From Mesorhizobium sp. M8A.F.Ca.ET.218.01.1.1 (lineage in GTDB: Bacteria > Pseudomonadota > Alphaproteobacteria > Rhizobiales > Rhizobiaceae), in contig NZ_SRUZ01000004.1 of NCBI RefSeq assembly GCF_004791165.1, positions 186,001 through 250,000 on the forward strand: a DNA stretch of 64,000 nucleotides, written 5' to 3'. A program made the position numbers and the translations under genes. This document shows, one piece after another, positions 58,150 through 64,000 of this stretch. Position 1 is the stretch's first letter, and every line of letters begins with the position of its first letter. The notes beneath the pieces are model-generated. The model was not told the DNA's origin and did no database searches. It saw only the letters and a program-made list of their open reading frames with translations.

Positions 58150-59364
58150 ATGGCACGCAACAAGGGAAAGAACCGCAATGCATCCAATCAGCGTTCCCCA
58201 AACCAAGCCGTTTCTGGCGCCGCAGACGAAAATCGAGCCGGTGCACAGACTCGCATGGCTGTGGATACCGCCGCTGAAAATCAAGGCGATACAGGGGCTC
58301 CGGAAGCGGGCGAGGCGGCAAGCGCTGGAACGGCTGCTGGAGTGGCCGGCGAACAAGATGCGGCTGCAGCTGCTGGCACGGCTGGCGCGGCCGCAACGGA
58401 AGCATGGGACCCCGCGCTCGGCTCGATCAACGATGCCGTCAAACACAGGTTCGATGAAGCCGGCGAGATCAACAAGGCGTTGAAGGAAAAGAATGATGGC
58501 GGAGCGACGCAACAGGCTGTTGAAGGTGCAGAAGCAGCCGCCACACAAGGGGCCAGTCTATCTGACGGGCAAGCAGGCGGCGGTGAGCCGGCTGTTTCGG
58601 ACGCTGGCGGTGATCAAGATGCCGCCGATGACGGAGCAGGACAGGGAGCGGATGCGGGCGCTGGCGGCGAAACCGTCGCGCCGCTCTACCAGTCTCACAA
58701 GCAGGTCCGCGCTCTCAAGCTGACCGACATCGAGCGCAACAACGATACCGGCCAAGTGCTGTTGACGCCGGAAGACAAGCGCTATGCGCCGTTCGAAGTG
58801 TCTGCGGGCTGGTACGCGCGATACGGCGGCGACGATACCGACACTGGGTATTATGTCCTGTACAGCGACGGCTTTTCGTCGTGGTCGCCGACCAAGGCTT
58901 TCGAGGAAGGCTATACGGCAATGCAGGAAGCTGGCGCTTCCGACGCGGCACTCACCCTCGACGGCACATTGCGGACCGAGCTACTGGCGCGGCGTTGCGC
59001 CCGTGCTGCGCGAGAGTTTGCCGGCGGCGTCGAACCCGGCCAGTTGTTCGACCGGGACGAAGCCGCCATCATGGCCGCTTTCGTGCGCGCCAATCCCGAC
59101 GCGCCGGTGCTGGCCATGCTCAACCAGCTGACGCTGGTCAAGCGTTATCCGCGCACGGTGCCGAACCGGGCGGATGAATTCGTGCTGTCGCTGTTCCATG
59201 CCGCTTGCCTGGGCGCGCACCGCTTCGAGGCCGAAACGGCAATGGACGAACAGTATGCGCTTGACGCCGAGGCAGCGGCCAAGGCCGCCGGTGGCTGGCC
59301 CGGCGAGCAGTCCTACAAACCGCAGGATGCTGGTTTTGCGCCGACGGGCTTTTCCCCGCGCTAG
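58150..59364 (+). CDS. phage protein with long Ala/Gly/acidic low-complexity half, 404 residues
   Basis: Residues about 20-180 are low in complexity (Ala, Gly, Asp, Glu; for example AGTAAGVAGEQDAAAAAGTA) and probably disordered. The C-terminal half looks folded: ALKLTDIERNNDTGQVLLTP, EVSAGWYARYGGDD, YYVLYSDGFSSWSPTKAFEE and MLNQLTLVKRYPRTVPN. The segment YSDGFSSWSPTKAFEEGY resembles small phage domains near Gp49 genes. Function unknown. It ends at a strong terminator, closing the first early transcript. Confidence 0.7.
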   Translation: MARNKGKNRNASNQRSPNQAVSGAADENRAGAQTRMAVDTAAENQGDTGAPEAGEAASAGTAAGVAGEQDAAAAAGTAGAAATEAWDPALGSINDAVKHRFDEAGEINKALKEKNDGGATQQAVEGAEAAATQGASLSDGQAGGGEPAVSDAGGDQDAADDGAGQGADAGAGGETVAPLYQSHKQVRALKLTDIERNNDTGQVLLTPEDKRYAPFEVSAGWYARYGGDDTDTGYYVLYSDGFSSWSPTKAFEEGYTAMQEAGASDAALTLDGTLRTELLARRCARAAREFAGGVEPGQLFDRDEAAIMAAFVRANPDAPVLAMLNQLTLVKRYPRTVPNRADEFVLSLFHAACLGAHRFEAETAMDEQYALDAEAAAKAAGGWPGEQSYKPQDAGFAPTGFSPR

Positions 59365-59388
59365 GTCTGCCCCGGACCTCGCGCCTTT

Positions 59389-59425
59389 GCCCGCCGGTGG
59401 GTGAATACGCCGGCGGGCTTTTTTT
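59389..59425 (+). terminator. strong rho-independent terminator after the early gene block
   Basis: GCCCGCCGG / CCGGCGGGC, a perfect 9-base stem with a 12-base loop, then seven T. It stands 24 bases after the stop of the 404-residue gene and before the helicase gene. Confidence 0.9.
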
Positions 59426-59440
59426 CTCCGCAAGCATGGA

Positions 59441-61345
59441 ATGACGATGGCAAAGGCGCAGACACAGACGGGCTCCAAGGCAATCCGCGCGATTTTCGCC
59501 GATGCCAAGGCGGCGGCCGAGGATAGCGGCCAGTTCCTCGATCCCGATCCCAACCTGCCGCGCGACGGCATCAAGCCCGGCCAGTGGGAAGGCGCGCCGC
59601 ACGATCGCCTGCCGCCGGCGTGCCCGGTGACGGTGATTGGCCGCGACGCCGAGGGCACGGTCTACTGCACCACGGCCACCAACGATTTTCGCGCGATCGA
59701 GCGCTGGGACGCACCGACGCTGACCGGGCTATTCGCGCCCTACCTCAACACCATGATGTGGGCGTGGCCGGCCTTCGGCGAGGCAAAGGTGTTCGACCCC
59801 GATACCGGCGAGGAACGCAAGATGCTGGTGGTGAAGCGCATCGAGATCCAGAAGGTGATGATGGCGCTGCAGGCGGAAGCCGCGCGCCGGCCGCTGTTCG
59901 ACCCGGCCAAGCAGCGGCGCGGCCGTGGCGGCTGGCGCGACAAGCAGGACGGCTTCATCTGGCATTCCGGCAGCTGGCTGTGGAGTTCTGTCGGCAAGGG
60001 CACGCACACCAAGCTGGAACGGGCCAAGCCGGGCGAGCATGAGGGGTTTTTGTACACGCGCCAAGCCAGCGCGATCGAGCCCTGGCGCGAGCATGTCACG
60101 CAGGAGGAAAGCCCGGCGCGCAGGATCCTGGCCGATGTCGACACATGGAACTGGCAGCGCAAATATCTCGACCCGATCCTGCTGGTTGGCTGGATCGCCA
60201 CCGCGATCATGGGCGGCGCGCTGAAAGCCCGGCCCGTCGTGTTCACCACGGGCGGCAAGGGCGTCGGCAAGTCGACGCTGCAGGAGCTGCTGCAGAACGC
60301 GCTCGACCAGGTGGTGACGACTTCGGTCAACACCACGGCGGCCGGCATCTATCAGCGCGCCAAATGGGATTCGCTGCCGTTCATGGTGGATGAGTTGGAA
60401 AGCAAGCCCGGCTCGACCAGGGCGGAAAGTGTCATCGAGCTTGCCCGCGTCGCCTATACCGGCGGGGATATCAGCCGCGGCGGGCAGGACCACGAGGCGA
60501 CCAGCTTCAAGGCGCAACAAAGCTTTCTGTTTTCGGCCATCAATGCGCCGCCCATGGGTAGCCAGGACAAGAGCCGGATGGCTGTGCTGAACCTGTCGCA
60601 GCTCGACAAGAAGAACGGCATTGGCAGGAAAGTGGTGCTGAAGGCCGAGACGGACGGGCGCATGATGCTGCGCCAGATCATGGACGGCTGGCAGGATTTC
60701 AACGAAAGGCTGCTGCCGAACTATTGGGAGGCGCTGGCCGCCCAGGGGCTCGATGCCCGCGCGATCGACACGTTCGGCACGCTGCTGGCGGCGGCCGAGC
60801 TGCTGTGCGGGCCGGCGGCGCTGGAAGATCTCGGCCTGCCTGTCACCGACCATGTGCGACTGGGCGAGATCGTGGCGGCCGCGACGGCCGTCGAGCGAGC
60901 CGAAACGATGGACAACTGGCATGCCTGCGTCGACCATCTGTTCCAGTCCTCGATCGAGGCGTGGCGCGATGGCGTCAAGCCGATGATCGGCGGCATTGCC
61001 GAGGCCATGCTGGCCGACAACAAGCCTTATCCCGAGGGGATGACGGCGAGCGATGCCCGCGCCCGGCTGTCGCTGGTTGGCCTCGGCGCGATCGACAGGC
61101 GCAAGGTGGCGCCCGATGTCGGCCCGTGCATTGCCGTGCCGGCCGACAGCCCGCAGTTGCGCAGGATCTTCGCCGACACCGACTGGCACAAGGGCGTGTG
61201 GTTCTCGGCGCTGAAACAGGCGCCGGCCGACATCGTGCTGCGCGACAAGGGGAACCACCAGGTGGTGAAGATCAACGGAAGCGCCAAAAGGTGCCTGCTG
61301 ATCGATCTGGAAGCGTTCATGAAGTTCGCGCAAGGGGTTGAGTGA
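59441..61345 (+). CDS. phage replication helicase (AAA+/P-loop), 634 residues
   Basis: The central ATPase part has Walker A TTGGKGVGKSTLQELL near residues 268-282 and a Walker B-like MVDELESKPG near 312-320. The N-terminal 240 residues (GRDAEGTVYCTTATNDFRAI; WLWSSVGKGTHT) match no domain I know. The C-terminus contains LLIDLEAFMKFAQG. It follows the phage primase and is probably the replicative helicase; sequence alone does not separate SF3 from other phage helicases. ATG at 59441 or 59447. Confidence 0.78.
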   Translation: MTMAKAQTQTGSKAIRAIFADAKAAAEDSGQFLDPDPNLPRDGIKPGQWEGAPHDRLPPACPVTVIGRDAEGTVYCTTATNDFRAIERWDAPTLTGLFAPYLNTMMWAWPAFGEAKVFDPDTGEERKMLVVKRIEIQKVMMALQAEAARRPLFDPAKQRRGRGGWRDKQDGFIWHSGSWLWSSVGKGTHTKLERAKPGEHEGFLYTRQASAIEPWREHVTQEESPARRILADVDTWNWQRKYLDPILLVGWIATAIMGGALKARPVVFTTGGKGVGKSTLQELLQNALDQVVTTSVNTTAAGIYQRAKWDSLPFMVDELESKPGSTRAESVIELARVAYTGGDISRGGQDHEATSFKAQQSFLFSAINAPPMGSQDKSRMAVLNLSQLDKKNGIGRKVVLKAETDGRMMLRQIMDGWQDFNERLLPNYWEALAAQGLDARAIDTFGTLLAAAELLCGPAALEDLGLPVTDHVRLGEIVAAATAVERAETMDNWHACVDHLFQSSIEAWRDGVKPMIGGIAEAMLADNKPYPEGMTASDARARLSLVGLGAIDRRKVAPDVGPCIAVPADSPQLRRIFADTDWHKGVWFSALKQAPADIVLRDKGNHQVVKINGSAKRCLLIDLEAFMKFAQGVE

Positions 61346-61611
61346 TGGCGCGGCCTCGCCTTTGCGAGGATTGGGGCTGTCCGTCGAAATGGTCATGCGC
61401 CAAGGCGCTGTGCCGATCGCGCGAATATTGGGCGATGTCCGAACGGCCGCTAGAGCTGTTCAAGGGCGACCGCCGGCGCCATCAGGATGCTTGCGCAGAG
61501 TATGAGCGCGACAAAGCCCGCGCCTGGTTGAAAGACGCGTTCACGGCCCGAGGCGGGCCTATGCGGCCAGAGATTCCCGAGGACTATCAGGGGCTGAAGC
61601 TCGTCCAGTAG
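61345..61611 (+). CDS. Cys-rich hypothetical prophage protein, 88 residues
   Basis: Begins MARPRLCEDWGCPSKWSCAK, with four cysteines in the first 25 residues plus one at CRSREYWAM, which could bind zinc. The rest is a charged helix (GDRRRHQDACAEYERDKARA). Its start overlaps the helicase stop by one base. Function unknown; a small DNA-binding or HNH-like helper is possible but no HNH motif is seen. Confidence 0.6.
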   Translation: MARPRLCEDWGCPSKWSCAKALCRSREYWAMSERPLELFKGDRRRHQDACAEYERDKARAWLKDAFTARGGPMRPEIPEDYQGLKLVQ

Positions 61612-62283
61612 CTGGCGCGCGACCAGCGCGCCTTGCAGCGCGCCCACGCCCGCTAGCGAGGCTGTGAGCGCACCCCAGCGCCTCCCGAACGATCAAGCGC
61701 CGCCCTGGTGCGCGTGCCGGTGCCACGCGTCGCGCCTCAAATGATCAGCAGCCCGGCAGGGCTGCACCGCTTTAGTCTCTCCCGCCCACTGGAAAATGGA
61801 TGATCCCGCGCCCCGACACGCGCGCGTCATCGATCGAGATTCGCGCGAATTTTTCGCCAGCATCTGCCGCTGTTTCCAGCCATTCGCGCGTCCGCATTTG
61901 ACGCCCAAAGCCCCCGCCCAATCAGGCGCTAATCAGGTTCCGCCGCGCGTTTCCATGCTGGCAGTTGACGCACGTGGCGACCGGCGAGGTTTGAAGCGCC
62001 GCCGATGGGTTCGGGTGGCGTTACCGGGTTACATCCGGGTTGCGTATTTCGTAACCGGAAAACACCAAGGAAATCAAATACATGACTGCGACGGTTACGG
62101 GTTACCCTAGGAATGCCACCTCGCTACGCGCGCGCGCGCATGCGTATATATGAACGTAACCATGTAACATGTAACCCGAGGTGTATATCCATTTGAAAAG
62201 CCTATCGAAAAGCCGGTTGCAAAGCGGTTACCTCGATGCCGGATCGGCAACCGGAATAAAAAATTGCCCTGGGAGACATTCGC
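61612..62283. other. 672-base gap before the terminase genes
   Basis: I see no convincing gene. A 104-codon plus-strand frame (61796-62110) lacks a ribosome site and protein-like composition. The first 200 bases are GC-rich with repeated GCGC words; the last 220 hold nine GTTAC/GTAAC motifs (separate entry). An end site for DNA packaging could be here, given the terminase genes that follow. Confidence 0.55.
62020..62231. repeat. cluster of nine GTTAC/GTAAC motifs
   Basis: GTTAC occurs at 62020, 62028, 62094, 62101 and 62227; GTAAC at 62051, 62156, 62164 and 62171. Several are part of longer words, GTTACCGGGTTAC and GGTTACGGGTTACCC. They lie just before the terminase small-subunit start and look like protein-binding sites. 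Confidence 0.7.
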
Positions 62284-62931
62284 ATGGCCGATGCAGCTGA
62301 AAAGGGGCATCAAGACGCACGCACACCGGGCTCCGGCGGCGACCAGGCGCCGCCGGCCGATCTGCCCGGCGCCGATCCGCTCGACCTGATCGCTGGCTTG
62401 CCCGATGGCGAGGGCGATGACGTTCTGGCGCTGGCGGCGGAACTCGTTGCTGCGCCGAGTCGGGCGCGGGGGAGGCCGCAAGGTGCGGCAAACCGCAAGA
62501 ATGGCGACATGATCCGCTACCTCCAAGCGCGCGGCCATCGCGACCCGATGGTGACGCTCTCGATGATCCAGTCGGCGGACTTCGGTGCGCTGTGCAAGGC
62601 TGTCGGGGCCGAGACCGCCAAGCACAAGATTGCGGTGCTGGGCATCATGCGCGGCGCGGCGGCCGACCTGCTGCCATACCACCACGGCAAGAAGCCGCAG
62701 CAGCTGGAGCTGATCGGCGACGGCAGCAAGCGGCCATTGATGGTCATTGGCGAAATGAATGTGGCCGTCGCCGGAGATCTCGGGTTCATGAGCGCTGGCA
62801 TTCCGCCTGATGCGAAGATCGTGGAAAATCAACCACTTAGCCCAGCGCCTGCCGTGCGACAAAACGAGGACGTGTCGCACGATGAGGCTAACGCATTGAA
62901 TGCGCTCGATAAAACCGGGATAGACAACTGA
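62284..62931 (+). CDS. probable terminase small subunit, 215 residues
   Basis: The N-terminal 65 residues are Ala/Asp/Pro-rich; RGRPQGAANRKNGDMIRYLQ follows, a basic stretch common in phage DNA-binding subunits; then helices (DPMVTLSMIQSADFGALCKA; KHKIAVLGIMRGAAADLLPY). Together with its place before the large terminase this fits a small terminase subunit, which would recognise the packaging site. GGAGAC precedes the ATG. Confidence 0.62.
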   Translation: MADAAEKGHQDARTPGSGGDQAPPADLPGADPLDLIAGLPDGEGDDVLALAAELVAAPSRARGRPQGAANRKNGDMIRYLQARGHRDPMVTLSMIQSADFGALCKAVGAETAKHKIAVLGIMRGAAADLLPYHHGKKPQQLELIGDGSKRPLMVIGEMNVAVAGDLGFMSAGIPPDAKIVENQPLSPAPAVRQNEDVSHDEANALNALDKTGIDN

Positions 62932-63233
62932 TCGCAAATCAGTTGCGGAATTGAAAACCGATATCGTTCCGGCCTCTCACGTGCACGTGCGCGAGGCCGG
63001 CGGATCGCCTGCCGTGGTGCCTCGACCCCGCCCCCTGGTCGATCGGCAGGCGAGGGCGGCGGCTTCGAATTTCGAAAACCGCACCCCCCACCCACCCCCC
63101 ACGGGGGTGCGGTCGCACACACACCGCCAATTCCGGCGGCTCGCACTGGACTCGCTGGCGGCGGAAATAAATTCGCTGCGGTGAAATCGGGACGCGGGCG
63201 CGTGGGCGCCGGCCATTGCGAGGGTCGAGGGTC
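62932..63233. other. 302-base gap between terminase subunits, with structured DNA
   Basis: No gene. It holds CACGTGCACGTG (62978-62989) framed by GGCCTC/GAGGCC, a TTCGAATTTCGAA near-palindrome, and a perfect 10-base hairpin CCGCACCCCC / GGGGGTGCGG (63079-63088 with 63103-63112). The hairpins have no T tract. A packaging or regulatory site is possible. Confidence 0.5.
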
Positions 63234-64000
63234 ATGGGTCAGGGTGCAGGTTTCGATCTCATCAGGCGCTACAAGGAACCGGGTCCAGTCGCCGCGGCGT
63301 ACATCTTGAGCCAAGGCCCCATCGACCTGATCATGGGTCCGTGGGGTAGTGGCAAGACCGTCGCCAGCATCTTCAAAATCGTGCGCCACGCGGGCGTGGA
63401 TTTCCCGATTTGCCGCGACGGCATCGTGCACGTGCGCTGGGCGGCCATCCGCGACACCTACCGCGAAATGGCCAAGACCGCGCTGGCATCGTGGCTCGAA
63501 GCTTTTCCGAAGGGCGGCCCCTACACGGCCTCCGACAAGGATGCGTTCTCCGGCGGCCAGGACCGCCCAGTCAAGCACATCCTCGAATGGGAGATCGCGC
63601 GCAAATGGTACTCCGGCCGGGGCCAGTGGGATTTGCGGGCCACCAAGGTGCGGCTGGAAATGGAGTTCGGCGCGATCGGCGAGCAGAACCTCGACAGCTT
63701 TTTCAAGGGTTATGAAATCTCGGGCGGCTGGCTGAACGAATGCGACCTGGTGCATGAGGATGCGCCGGGCCGGCTCTACGGCCGAACCGGCCGCTACCCG
63801 CCGCGCGCCGAGATCATGGAATGGGAGGGCGAGCGGCTGGGATGGTCGAAAGACCCCGACAGCGGCCGCGAGACGATCAATGTGCCGCGCGTCGTTTGCG
63901 GTGACTACAACCCGCCCGACGAATCGAACTGGACCTACAAGCGCCACATCGAGGAGCCCGAGAAATGGTCGGGGCACCACTTTTTCCAGCAGCCATCGGG
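63234..64000 (+). CDS. phage terminase large subunit (N-terminal part, cut by window end)
   Basis: 255 codons of an open frame running off the window. It begins MGQGAGFDLIRRYKEPGPVA, with the packaging ATPase Walker A LIMGPWGSGKTVASIFKI near residues 34-50. Further motifs: VRWAAIRDTYREMAKTALAS and MEFGAIGEQNLDSFFKGYEI, then GGWLNECDLVHE as the Walker B-like region. GAGGGTC precedes the ATG. It would pump DNA into heads; the C-terminal nuclease domain lies beyond the window. Confidence 0.85.
   Translation, partial: MGQGAGFDLIRRYKEPGPVAAAYILSQGPIDLIMGPWGSGKTVASIFKIVRHAGVDFPICRDGIVHVRWAAIRDTYREMAKTALASWLEAFPKGGPYTASDKDAFSGGQDRPVKHILEWEIARKWYSGRGQWDLRATKVRLEMEFGAIGEQNLDSFFKGYEISGGWLNECDLVHEDAPGRLYGRTGRYPPRAEIMEWEGERLGWSKDPDSGRETINVPRVVCGDYNPPDESNWTYKRHIEEPEKWSGHHFFQQPS

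Larger units (their letters stand above)
47377..64000. mobile_element. prophage inserted at tRNA-Lys, right end outside the window
   Basis: From the 3' end of the tRNA onward the genes change to phage type: tyrosine integrase, HTH repressor and Cro-like pair in divergent arrangement, excisionase-like operon, a long plus-strand early operon with replication genes and methyltransferases, then terminase subunits. The left boundary is inferred from the usual habit of tyrosine integrases to use tRNA 3' ends; the matching duplicate (attR) must lie beyond base 64000. Tightly overlapping short genes and many non-ATG starts are also typical. Confidence 0.85.

Noticed and set aside
58142..58723. Two open frames overlapping the low-complexity phage gene in another frame
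   Set aside because: Arginine-rich products with no motif; they result from biased Ala/Gly/acidic codons.
61796..62110. 104-codon frame before the terminase genes
   Set aside because: No ribosome site and no protein-like motif, and it overlaps the GTTAC repeat cluster.
62829..63980. 383-codon minus-strand frame at the right end
   Set aside because: It lies opposite the large terminase, whose motifs are clear.
47377..64000. Integrative conjugative element instead of a prophage
   Set aside because: No relaxase or transfer genes are visible, while terminase subunits, Gp49 and a repressor/Cro pair are.

Overview
The window looks like chromosome from a Rhizobiales bacterium close to Mesorhizobium/Phyllobacteriaceae. 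Coding is dense and GC-rich. The signs are a complete urt urea-uptake operon, a glpR-glpDSTPQUV-glpK glycerol locus in the rhizobial order, a BA14K-type Brucella-like surface protein, a GapR-family gene, an Anbu/ATP-grasp cluster, and SOS boxes of the alphaproteobacterial GAAC-N7-GAAC (GTTC-N7-GTTC) type. The species is inferred, not shown.

Regions. 1-4.7 kb: end of urtA and urtBCDE. 4.9-11.8 kb: a 58-residue protein, a membrane GGDEF cyclase, a DUF72 protein, an acetyltransferase and SOS-controlled uvrA. 11.4-19.7 kb: small exported protein, ClpP paralogue, ArsR-SRPBCC pair with operator, SOS-controlled ssb, OsmC, MarC, two tandem paralogues with a remnant gene start between them, an AraC regulator, and a ParB-like/SulP pair. 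19.9-29.7 kb: gyrA (TTG start), coaD, two cyclophilins, a DMT protein, queA-tgt, and a GT-C glycosyltransferase. 29.9-36 kb: stand-alone AsnC-type domain, then circularly permuted ATP-grasp, alpha-E, transglutaminase and Anbu peptidase, then a PLP decarboxylase. 36-46.5 kb: the glycerol locus, which takes up glycerol by an ABC importer, phosphorylates it (GlpK) and oxidises glycerol-3-phosphate (GlpD) under GlpR; a 112-codon lower-GC gene sits between glpQ and glpU. 46.6-47.4 kb: BA14K protein and tRNA-Lys(UUU).

From the 3' end of the tRNA to the end of the window lies a prophage, cut by the window edge. Its left arm (minus strand) carries a tyrosine integrase and small genes, an excisionase-like HTH operon and a repressor with an S24-like fold that lacks the catalytic Ser and Lys. 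The right arm (plus strand) begins with a Cro-like gene and runs through a chain of genes with 1-4 base overlaps: two-HTH protein, GapR homologue, adenine-type and cytosine-type DNA methyltransferases, Toprim primase, Gp49-family protein, AAA+ helicase, then small and large terminase subunits. Several DNA repeats lie in its gaps: four CCATGG-centred palindromes at 35/35/26-base spacing, a shared ATAAGC-N6-GCTTAT operator, tandem GGCCCA palindromes, and nine GTTAC/GTAAC motifs just before the terminase genes.

The most unusual points are the complementary degenerate ATP sites of GlpS/GlpT, the Tgt enzyme that has lost its zinc ligands, the S24-dead repressor, the inserted glp-operon gene, the Anbu cluster, and the prophage repeat arrays. 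I do not see one clear-cut undescribed defence or metabolic system; the best candidates are listed as findings.
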